Shown one piece after another: positions 20,934 to 26,522 of a stretch of DNA of 26,522 nt; positions within the stretch are counted from its first letter, which is position 1; the number at the start of each line of letters is the position of its first letter. Under the pieces are notes generated by a model. It was not told the DNA's origin, made no database searches, and worked only from the letters and a program-made list of their open reading frames with translations. The stretch is from a virus, in the IMG/VR virus record IMGVR_UViG_3300046011_007872, positions 1-26,522 of that record; one strand, written 5' to 3'. The translations under genes were made by a program, and so were the position numbers.

Positions 20934-20999
20934 TATTTGCACAATTGTACCGTCATCGCTTGCGCAACGCAAGTTGTTGCGGTACATTTGCACAAATAT
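20934..20999. promoter_or_regulatory. Symmetric, interlocked divergent promoters
   Basis: GATATTTGCACAATTGTACC (20934-20953) and its near-perfect inverse (20980-20999, 17 of 20) flank the palindrome TTGCGCAACGCAA (20960-20972). This gives TTGCGT-17-TACAAT on the minus strand (20972-20944) and TTGCGC-17-TACATT on the plus strand (20960-20988). The -35 boxes share the central palindrome. It serves the resolvase-like operon (minus) and the 21053 operon (plus). Confidence 0.7.
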
Positions 21000-21052
21000 C
21001 GACGCCGCAGTAAAGTCGCGTCGAGCAGCAGAGCAAACAATTTGAGGCCGCC

Positions 21053-21331
21053 ATGCTGCGAGTGGGACAGAAAGTCATGTGCATTGACGACGCGCCGCCG
21101 AGGCACGCGGCAGCGCAATTGCCGCTTCGGCTTGTCAATGGCGCTGTCTATACGATCCGCGAGATCCACACAGAACCAAACATCCCCGGATATGGGGTAA
21201 GGCTTGAAGAGCTGTTGAACCCATCTGTGATCTGGAGTGACGGCGACGAAAAGGAATGGTCGTACCAGTCAGAGCGTTTCCGACCTGTCGCAGAATCTGA
21301 CACTGATCTGCGCGAAAGCGCGACTGCTTAA
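21053..21331 (+). CDS. Conserved small phage protein, unknown function
   Basis: This 92-aa protein has the pattern VGQKVMCIDDAPP, LRLVNGAVYTIREI, VRLEELLNP and ERFRPV, which I recognise as a small SH3-like family recurrent in alphaproteobacterial phages; its function is not known. GAGG six bases upstream supports ATG 21053. First gene of the plus operon driven by the divergent promoter. Confidence 0.75.
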   Translation: MLRVGQKVMCIDDAPPRHAAAQLPLRLVNGAVYTIREIHTEPNIPGYGVRLEELLNPSVIWSDGDEKEWSYQSERFRPVAESDTDLRESATA

Positions 21332-21344
21332 GAAAGGTCGGTCT

Positions 21345-21578
21345 ATGGACACGTTTCGAGATGCTGCGGCATCGCTGGCGACTGTGCGGAAGAAATACCC
21401 AGAAATGCAAATCAAAATCACGATTGAGGAGTACGGCGCTCGCATCCACGCCACGCTCGGCATTCAAGGCATAGATCGATCCGTATCGTGGCTTGATATG
21501 GAGTATGCACACGCAAACGTGCTGGCGATCTGCGTCGGCGATGTTGCGCGCCAGCTTGTTGAACGTCGAGCGGCATGA
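21345..21578 (+). CDS. Small hypothetical protein
   Basis: This 77-aa protein (MDTFRDAAASLATVRKKYPE onward) has an alpha/beta pattern with ITIEEYGARIHATLGIQG. AAAGG lies seven bases before the start, and the stop overlaps the HTH gene (ATGA). It does not resemble a HigB toxin. Unknown function. Confidence 0.6.
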   Translation: MDTFRDAAASLATVRKKYPEMQIKITIEEYGARIHATLGIQGIDRSVSWLDMEYAHANVLAICVGDVARQLVERRAA

Positions 21579-21811
21579 CACATCCAGGCGCGACGATACG
21601 AGCGATGATGCTGCGTGACGGGGCCACAGTGACGGATGCCGCAGCGAAGCTAGGTGTTGGCCGTCCAGCACTTTCGAACATGCTGAACGGCAACGCTGCG
21701 TTGAGTTGGGAAATGGCGTTAAAGATTGAGCACGCATACGGCATCGACGGCGATGAGTTGATGCGGATGCAATGGGAATTTGATCGCTGGTGCGCTAGGC
21801 ACGGCGAGTGA
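21575..21811 (+). CDS. HigA-like XRE HTH protein
   Basis: This 78-aa protein matches HigA-type antitoxins: HPGATIRAMML, ATVTDAAAKLGVGRPALSNM, LNGNAALSWEMALKIEHAYG. The HTH is at about 20-45. Such proteins normally repress an operon with a HigB toxin encoded beside them; no HigB-like gene is visible here, so it may be a solitary regulator. The terminator at 21837 follows 25 nt later. Confidence 0.8.
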   Translation: MTHPGATIRAMMLRDGATVTDAAAKLGVGRPALSNMLNGNAALSWEMALKIEHAYGIDGDELMRMQWEFDRWCARHGE

Positions 21812-21836
21812 ACATCAGAGGCCCCAGAAACGCCAA

Positions 21837-21867
21837 AAGCCCCGCGTCCGGTCAGGACGCGGGGCTT
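21837..21867 (+). terminator. Terminator-like hairpin between convergent operons
   Basis: A perfect 13-bp stem, AAGCCCCGCGTCC (21837-21849) with GGACGCGGGGCTT (21855-21867), and a 5-nt loop. Both sides are followed by T-rich but interrupted tracts (GGTGTTTG and TTGGCGTTT), as expected of a bidirectional terminator between the plus operon and the minus lysis genes. Confidence 0.75.
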
Positions 21868-21887
21868 GGTGTTTGTGGTCTCCATGC

Positions 21888-22028
21888 TCAGATCGTGGCG
21901 CTGATCACCGCGGCGAGCACAACGGCGACCCGCAACACAATTGCCGACCTGCGTTTAGGCAGCAGCAGCCGTGCCAGCAAACGGCCACCGGGGATGCGAT
22001 GCAGTTGCGTCCGCATTTGGCCGGCCAC
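21888..22028 (-). CDS. Small basic, hydrophobic protein after the holin-like gene
   Basis: A 46-aa frame (GTG 22028, or ATG 22016 for 42 aa) begins 3 nt after the preceding stop. It has a basic part (RLLARLLLPKRRSA) and a C-terminal hydrophobic run (IVLRVAVVLAAVISATI). Placement at the end of the lysis cassette suggests a small membrane protein, but the ribosome site is poor. Confidence 0.35.
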   Translation of the reverse strand: MAGQMRTQLHRIPGGRLLARLLLPKRRSAIVLRVAVVLAAVISATI

Positions 22029-22030
22029 GG

Positions 22031-22450
22031 TCAGCCGATCCCGAATGCCTTCCCGAATATCTTGAGAGCGTCCGGCATCGATATCTTGCCGAGAAGCGCC
22101 AGCAACAGCACCAGCCCCGCCGCCGCGTACTGCGCCACGTCTTTCCACGCCCGCTGTTTGGCTTCCAGCGTTTCTAGCCGCTTCGGCAATTCTTTGACCT
22201 TGGTCAAATCCTCGATCGCCCGGCGCCCTTCGTCTTCCATCGATTTCACCCGGTCCTCGAGGCGATGGAACCGCTGATCGCCCGTTGTCAGCCGGTCGTG
22301 ATGCGCCGTCAGCGCCGCCGTCATGTGCTGCGCGCTCGTCTCGATCCGCGCCAGGCGCTCGCGCACATCGCCGATCAAGTCGGGCGCGGTCGAGTGCGGG
22401 GGCCAGATCGGCGGCCACTCGTGCGGTCCATGAGGGTATCTCGTCGACAT
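22031..22450 (-). CDS. Holin-like protein with coiled coil and one membrane helix
   Basis: This 139-aa protein has a proline/tryptophan-rich start, a long coiled coil (about 28-105: DVRERLARIETSAQHM, then FHRLEDRVKSMEDEGRRAIE), and a hydrophobic segment AAAGLVLLLALLGKI near 108-122. This plan resembles coiled-coil holins or XhlA-type proteins. It lies in the lysis cassette downstream of the endolysin and spanin-like genes. The start at 22450 has a weak ribosome site. Confidence 0.65.
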   Translation of the reverse strand: MSTRYPHGPHEWPPIWPPHSTAPDLIGDVRERLARIETSAQHMTAALTAHHDRLTTGDQRFHRLEDRVKSMEDEGRRAIEDLTKVKELPKRLETLEAKQRAWKDVAQYAAAGLVLLLALLGKISMPDALKIFGKAFGIG

Positions 22451-22494
22451 GCGGGCGGGTCCATTCGTGCCGGGCGAGCATGACGTGAGCCCCT

Positions 22495-23046
22495 TTAGTG
22501 ACCGAGGAAGGCGAGCACGCGCCAGTCCGGCGCGTCGGTTTTGGCGCGCACGACGTAAGTCGGCCAGCGCGGGCCGCCAGCCGTGCGCACGAGCGGGCGT
22601 TTGCGTTTGGCTAGCCGTACATCACTGGCGTTCGCGAACGCCGTCCGGCGCGATCCTGGCGCGATCTGGGGCACATCGGCGCTTGTTGCGCGCGTCAAGT
22701 CGCCGACCATGTGCGCCATCTCGAACAGGTCGGGCGTCAAGGGCGGTCGAGCGGCTAACGCCGGCTCCTGACCGTCAAAACAGGCGAACCGGTCGCACCG
22801 CAGCCATAGCCGGTCACCGACCACGATCGATTCCGGCTCCGGCGCATCGGTGACTGGCGCTGGATCTGGCGCGCGCTCGTATTTGGCGATCGGAATCGGG
22901 CCGGGGATGTCGATCGTCGTCACGCGCCGCGGCTGCACAGCGGCGGTATTGCGCGGCGTTGTCGCCAGCAGGACGACGGCCAGCGCCAGCGCGCCGACCA
23001 GCAGCGCCGCGACGCCTGCGGCTAGAGGTTTCAGCATGGCCGGCAT
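22495..23046 (-). CDS. Membrane-anchored or exported protein in the lysis cassette
   Basis: This 183-aa protein has an N-terminal membrane segment or signal (GVAALLVGALALAVVLLATT, 11-30), a proline-rich linker (YERAPDPAPVTDAPEPE), and a C-terminal globular part with a CDRFAC pair. AGGAGG precedes ATG 23046 by eight bases. I do not recognise the family; location suggests a periplasmic lysis or host-interaction role. Confidence 0.65.
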   Translation of the reverse strand: MPAMLKPLAAGVAALLVGALALAVVLLATTPRNTAAVQPRRVTTIDIPGPIPIAKYERAPDPAPVTDAPEPESIVVGDRLWLRCDRFACFDGQEPALAARPPLTPDLFEMAHMVGDLTRATSADVPQIAPGSRRTAFANASDVRLAKRKRPLVRTAGGPRWPTYVVRAKTDAPDWRVLAFLGH

Positions 23047-23061
23047 CGTCGTTGCCTCCTG

Positions 23062-23433
23062 TTACCGGGCCGCCGAGGCGACGGCTTGCGGGGCGGAAAG
23101 CCCGTGCGCCGTGATGCTCGCGTCGCAGATGCGGCGCTTGGCCTGCATGTCGCGGTATTGCTGCTTGTTGACGCGGTGGTTGCGCGCGGCAACGGATTCG
23201 CGCACGTCCCCAGCCGGCAGATCCTGCCAATCGCGGTCGCCTGCCGATTTGCATTCCGGCGCCACCGTCGGCAACGGCGTCTCGGCGGCGACCAGCACGG
23301 GCGGTGGTGGATCTTTGGCGCATGCAGACAACACTAGCGCCAAGATAACCATTGTCGCCGCATCCACGCGCCGGATACTCTTTTGCTTCGCGCTTCGGAT
23401 GCCCGCTTCGCATCCGCGCGTGCCCCTTTTCAT
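23062..23433 (-). CDS. Rz1-like outer-membrane spanin lipoprotein
   Basis: This 123-aa protein has a lipoprotein signal, VILALVLSACAKD, with lipobox LSAC, preceded by a basic stretch. A proline-rich segment (PPPPVLVAAETPLPT) and a small C-terminal domain (VNKQQYRDMQAKRRICDAS) follow. The ATG at 23433 overlaps the Rz-like stop (ATGA), as in spanin pairs. The first 22 residues include RGCEAGIRSA, encoded by hairpin family 2 copy C; the ancestral start may have been ATG at MVILAL. It would complete outer-membrane disruption with the Rz-like partner. Confidence 0.7.
   Translation of the reverse strand: MKRGTRGCEAGIRSAKQKSIRRVDAATMVILALVLSACAKDPPPPVLVAAETPLPTVAPECKSAGDRDWQDLPAGDVRESVAARNHRVNKQQYRDMQAKRRICDASITAHGLSAPQAVASAAR
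23389..23420. repeat. Hairpin family 2, copy C
   Basis: Arms CGCGC/GCGCG enclose a 22-nt core, TTC then stem GGATGC/GCATCC around CCGCTTC. It lies in the first codons of the spanin lipoprotein gene, in the same orientation as copy A and opposite to copy B. Confidence 0.78.
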
Positions 23434-23876
23434 TTGCGCAGCTCCTTTGTGACCGATGCTCGAAACGCGACCGGATCGTCGCGCATGCGGGCCAAGGCCA
23501 CCTCGAGATCGGACGCGCGCGCGATGGCCGCGTCGCGCTCCGCTTCGGCTTCGCGGATGCGCGCCGTGTCGACGACGACGGTCGCGGCGCGGTTTTTTGC
23601 CCATCGCGCCTGCCACGCTGCCAGTCGTGCCGCATACAGCCGCGACGACCATTCGGCGTCGCGGCCAGCCGTCGCGGTCGATGCCGCATCCTGCCGCAGC
23701 CAAATCACCGCGATCAGCAGCGCGACGACGAGTGCCGCGCCAATCAGGGCAACCGCCGCGTTGCCGTTGCCGAAGCGCTTGAGCGCCGCACCAGCGCCGC
23801 CGACGCTGGCTCGCGCTAGACCGATGAAGCCAGCCAGACGGGACCACACGGCGTAAACGGTAGCGATCGTGAGCAT
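23430..23876 (-). CDS. Rz-like inner-membrane spanin
   Basis: This 148-aa protein has a central membrane helix, AVALIGAALVVALLIAVIWL (about 41-60), and a periplasmic charged coiled coil (RIREAEAERDAAIARASDLE, then VALARMRDD). It would pair with the Rz1-like lipoprotein encoded in the overlapping downstream gene. A long cytoplasmic N-terminus (40 residues) is atypical. The start at 23876 follows a TGATG overlap with the endolysin stop. Confidence 0.72.
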   Translation of the reverse strand: MLTIATVYAVWSRLAGFIGLARASVGGAGAALKRFGNGNAAVALIGAALVVALLIAVIWLRQDAASTATAGRDAEWSSRLYAARLAAWQARWAKNRAATVVVDTARIREAEAERDAAIARASDLEVALARMRDDPVAFRASVTKELRK

Positions 23877-24784
23877 CACACACCCGCCTTGCGCCGGATG
23901 CGCGCGCGTTCGAGCCAGATGTAAATCGAGCCGAGCACCGTGAACGCCGCGATCAGGAACGTCGGCGACTGCACCAGCGCCAGAACGAACTCGCCAAGCG
24001 AGAATGGCTTGCCGGTTGCCGCGACCTTGCCGGCGGCTTGCGAGATTTCCGTTGCCGCGATGGTGCCGCCGCCGGAGCCGATGACGACGGCGGTATTGCC
24101 GGTGCTCGACGTCGCCATGCTGGCCGGCGCGTCGGGCGCTGTGTCCGGCGTCGCCACGAACTCGCGCGACGGATCAACGGGCGCTTGCAGGATGCGGATC
24201 GACGGGTCCAGCGTCATCAGCGTGCGAATGAGCGCGACAGCACCTGGCTGGCCAGACACGGCCGTTGCCGACCACGACCCGTCCGCCACGTACTTGCCGC
24301 GCGTGTAGTGCGTCGTCGCCGACCAGAGATAAGGCGACGGCACTTCCGGGTGCCACATGCGATAGCCGAAGCCGTTGTAGCGCTCCAGCTCGTAGCAAAC
24401 GCGCGGCACATTCCAGAGCGTCACATCGTCGAGACGCTTCAAGAGCAGCGCATCCGTGGCGCTATCCTCGAACGAGAACGGCCCGTCGCCGCCGTCGACC
24501 GGCCGGCCAGCCGGCTTGTTGACGGTGCGCGCGGTCAACGGGTCGCCGTTGTGCAGATGGCTGGTGAAATCGCAGGACGATTCCATGGCGTGGATGACGC
24601 CGATCAACCACCACGGCACGCCCGTGTGAAACTCGATCTGCGCGTAGCGCTTGCGGCCGGACAACACGCGCCGGGCCATGTCCGTGACATGGCCGACGCG
24701 CTCGGGACGGATCTCGGCCGCGTCCCAGAGCGATTGATACTCGTGCGCCAGCGCCTCGAAGCGCGGCGGTTGGCGATTTTTCAT
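23876..24784 (-). CDS. Endolysin (lysozyme/transglycosylase-like) with C-terminal membrane anchor
   Basis: This 302-aa protein has a catalytic domain with WWLIGVIHAMESSCDF (58-73; E68 is the likely general acid), DPLTARTVNKPAGRP (81-95) and FEDSATDALLLKRL, the pattern of phage lysozyme-like enzymes acting on the glycan strand. A Thr/Ala-rich linker (230-262) precedes a C-terminal hydrophobic helix (SPTFLIAAFTVLGSIYIWLE, near 275-298) followed by basic residues. No N-terminal signal is visible. The start 24784 is chosen because upstream residues lie in a non-coding-looking overlap with the tail gene. Confidence 0.8.
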   Translation of the reverse strand: MKNRQPPRFEALAHEYQSLWDAAEIRPERVGHVTDMARRVLSGRKRYAQIEFHTGVPWWLIGVIHAMESSCDFTSHLHNGDPLTARTVNKPAGRPVDGGDGPFSFEDSATDALLLKRLDDVTLWNVPRVCYELERYNGFGYRMWHPEVPSPYLWSATTHYTRGKYVADGSWSATAVSGQPGAVALIRTLMTLDPSIRILQAPVDPSREFVATPDTAPDAPASMATSSTGNTAVVIGSGGGTIAATEISQAAGKVAATGKPFSLGEFVLALVQSPTFLIAAFTVLGSIYIWLERARIRRKAGV

Positions 24785-24821
24785 GTCATGGCTCTTCTGG
24801 TGCAAGGCCGCGCAACGCGCC

Positions 24822-26330
24822 TTATTGCTCGATCCTGACGCGGATTCCCCGGCCTGCCACAGGGGCCCCAAACAGCGCTTTGAGGTACAGAGTTCCAGCG
24901 CCCGCCAGAACGCCCGAGACAGAGCCTAGGTTTGACCAGCTCCCGCCATTGTCGTCCGACACATCGAAAACGGCATTGCTGCCTGACTTCCTCATGCGGA
25001 ACAGTCGCGGCGCGCTGGTATTGCCAAACTCAGTGAAATTGAACCCGGTCGAGTAGTACCACTTACCGGAATAGGGGAACGCACCGACGCGCATGGTGAG
25101 CCCGCCGTCGAAGACGTAGTAGGCGTCATTTGTGTCGGACAAATAGACAATGGCGCTTGCCACATCATCAAGATTGGGAATGTCCCATATCACTGCAAAG
25201 TCCGCGGCCCCATTGATTGTCGTCGAAGCTATTCCGCCGCTTGGGTTTGATCCAGACGTCACCATGAAATCGCCTGCTTGCGATGCGTTTTGCATCGACG
25301 TCCAGGTCACCCACGTTGACGTTGTTGAGTACGTTTCCGACGCGACGGCGCTGTTTTTCCAGCCTTTGCGGAACGCCCGCGCCTTGATCGTCTGTCCAGG
25401 GCTTGGCGTTATAGCCGTGGAATACACTGTCGAGCGCGACGTCGGTTCAGTGCCGTCTATCGTGTATCGGATTGTCGCGCCTGATGGCCCAGAAATCGTC
25501 ACGGGGGATAGGCTGGTGTAAGTGCCACCAGCCGGGCTCATGCTTGGCGTTGCCAGCGTGCCGGATGCGCCGTTCAGGATGTCGGCAACGCGCTCGGCGA
25601 GAACGCGGAACCCCTGCGCGTCCCAATGGGCCGTGTCCCGAACCGTTAAGTCCGTCGTGTCGACGGCGTAGGTATTGGCATCAGCGGCCACGATTTCATC
25701 GATCACGGTGTTGATGCCCGCGCGGGGCGTCATGTTCGGCCCCTGAAATTTCGTCAACAACACTCTCGTCGATGCGCCAAGCAGCGTCCGCCATCGCGCA
25801 ATCAAGTCGATCAAACCGGCCTTGAACGTCGCATTCGATGTGCCCGCGCTGGCATCGTTGATGCCAATTGAGATCAAGACTTCCGGTTTGTATGCTATGC
25901 CCGCCGCGTCAAGAAGCGCAATGTGAGCCTCGACACGCTCTACAGCCGTTGTCCAATATGCCGACCCGCTGGCCCATTGCGAGATCAGACTGCCGCTGGC
26001 TCCGGTCTTGACCAGCTCCGCCGATGTCAACGCGTAGCGCCCAGCCTCGACGGTGTTTGCGAACCCGATCTCAATGCCGTGCGTCGTGTTGTCCAGAAGC
26101 TGGCCAATGTTGGCGTTGGTGCCGACGTCCAGATCTTCGCGCAACAGGCTTGTGTTGTTGAGGATCTGCACCGAGGATCGCGCGGCCAACTCGCCGGCAG
26201 TCGGCCCGCTCGAATTGAGAGCGTAACCGGCTGCATTGCTTTCGCCAGTCACGATGAGTAACGTCCTGGCCACGCCAGCGCCAAGCACGGACGCGAAGTT
26301 GCGATGCGACCGGTTGCGACGCCCGCGCAT
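24822..26330 (-). CDS. SGNH-esterase tail protein with a chitobiase-like domain
   Basis: This 502-aa protein has an SGNH hydrolase at about 22-255: block I TGESNAAG with nucleophile S31, GIND (156-159), and the DTAH motif with D232 and H235. Then comes a CHB_HEX_C-type beta domain (TPSMSPAGGTYTS, ATIRYTIDGTEPTS, IKARAFRKGW, 260-335) and a C-terminal jelly-roll-like domain (FDVSDDNGGSWSNLG). It probably deacetylates or trims cell-surface polysaccharide during adsorption. The TGATG overlap fixes the start at 26330. Confidence 0.85.
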   Translation of the reverse strand: MRGRRNRSHRNFASVLGAGVARTLLIVTGESNAAGYALNSSGPTAGELAARSSVQILNNTSLLREDLDVGTNANIGQLLDNTTHGIEIGFANTVEAGRYALTSAELVKTGASGSLISQWASGSAYWTTAVERVEAHIALLDAAGIAYKPEVLISIGINDASAGTSNATFKAGLIDLIARWRTLLGASTRVLLTKFQGPNMTPRAGINTVIDEIVAADANTYAVDTTDLTVRDTAHWDAQGFRVLAERVADILNGASGTLATPSMSPAGGTYTSLSPVTISGPSGATIRYTIDGTEPTSRSTVYSTAITPSPGQTIKARAFRKGWKNSAVASETYSTTSTWVTWTSMQNASQAGDFMVTSGSNPSGGIASTTINGAADFAVIWDIPNLDDVASAIVYLSDTNDAYYVFDGGLTMRVGAFPYSGKWYYSTGFNFTEFGNTSAPRLFRMRKSGSNAVFDVSDDNGGSWSNLGSVSGVLAGAGTLYLKALFGAPVAGRGIRVRIEQ

Positions 26331-26522
26331 CACTCGTACCCGATCATATCGCTGGCGGTCGTGCCGGTCTGATTGATGCGCCGGCACACACAGTCGATGG
26401 TGCTGCCGGTAAGCATTTTGCGCACGACGACGGTGTTGTCCATGTTGACGAATGCGACGTTGCCGCCCGTGCCGATGTAGACGTATCTGGCCGGCGTCGG
26501 GAAATCGGTCACGTCGTCTTGC
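26330..26522 (-). CDS. Tail-region protein leaving the right edge
   Basis: At least 60 residues are visible, ending DMIGYE and TGA. A GTG at 26512 could start it (MTDFPTPARYVYIGTGGNVA), but the frame stays open to the edge, so the true start may be outside. The pattern resembles small beta-rich phage proteins encoded near tail fibres (GGNVAFVNMDNTVVV, CVCRRINQTGTTA). Coupled by TGATG overlap to the esterase. Confidence 0.65.
   Translation of the reverse strand, partial: QDDVTDFPTPARYVYIGTGGNVAFVNMDNTVVVRKMLTGSTIDCVCRRINQTGTTASDMIGYE

Noticed and set aside
21345-21811. A HigBA toxin-antitoxin pair
   Set aside because: The upstream 77-aa protein has no HigB/RelE features; only the HigA-like HTH protein is recognisable.
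22031-22481. Alternative minus-strand frame starting ATG 22481
   Set aside because: Although AAGGGG lies upstream, its protein is arginine-rich shadow sequence, while the 22450 frame has a coherent coiled coil and membrane helix.
15960-26522. Chromosomal DNA beyond a prophage end
   Set aside because: Endolysin, spanin-like and tail genes follow on this side, so the sequence remains phage.

Overview
The window (about 26.5 kb, GC-rich) looks like the central part of a temperate tailed-phage genome whose host is an alphaproteobacterium, probably of the Rhizobiales. The evidence is the gene content (CI/Cro-type switch, tyrosine integrase, phage primases, SSB, endolysin, spanin-like pair, tail esterase), the degenerate zinc ligands of the DnaG-like primase, the GC content, and a 3' tRNA-Pro(UGG) segment next to the integrase. 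Phage genes lie on both sides of that segment, so it reads as attP in an excised or circular genome rather than as a prophage end. Host assignment and genome topology are inferences.

Layout. (1) 1-11014, minus strand: a replication and DNA-modification operon, mostly joined by ATGA or TGATG stop/start overlaps. It runs from a DnaG-like primase through a coiled-coil protein, SF2 helicase, N4/N6 methyltransferase, small ORFs, SSB, P4/D5-type helicase-primase, a duplicated SH3-like protein, C5-cytosine methyltransferase, a NusG-like regulator and an HNH endonuclease, then leaves the left edge in a gene that may be the small terminase. (2) 11109-12511: the immunity region, with a Cro-like gene (minus) and a CI/S24-like repressor (plus) that is cut by an in-frame amber codon. 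(3) 12512-15902, plus: a lysogeny-side operon with a phage DNA polymerase III beta clamp, small proteins, an excisionase-like HTH protein and the integrase, followed by the tRNA-Pro attachment segment. (4) 16002-21867: accessory cargo in short opposed transcription units: a secreted nuclease, membrane proteins, an RHH repressor with likely operators, a membrane-bound HTH protein, a resolvase-like regulator behind a strikingly symmetric divergent promoter, and an orphan HigA-like HTH protein. (5) 21888-26522, minus: the lysis cassette (membrane-anchored endolysin, Rz-like and Rz1-like pair, holin-like coiled-coil protein) and an SGNH-esterase tail protein, running off the right edge.

The most unusual content is structural. 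Two families of short hairpins (three copies each) have conserved cores and different but perfectly complementary arms in most copies. Several lie inside or at the ends of genes: one sits where motif IX of the cytosine methyltransferase should be, and another encodes part of the spanin lipoprotein N-terminus. There is also a cluster of GGGACAGT repeats forming a 21-bp inverted repeat across the start of the nusG-like gene, a parS-like palindrome, a possible antisense-strand small RNA inside the replication operon, and the amber-interrupted repressor.
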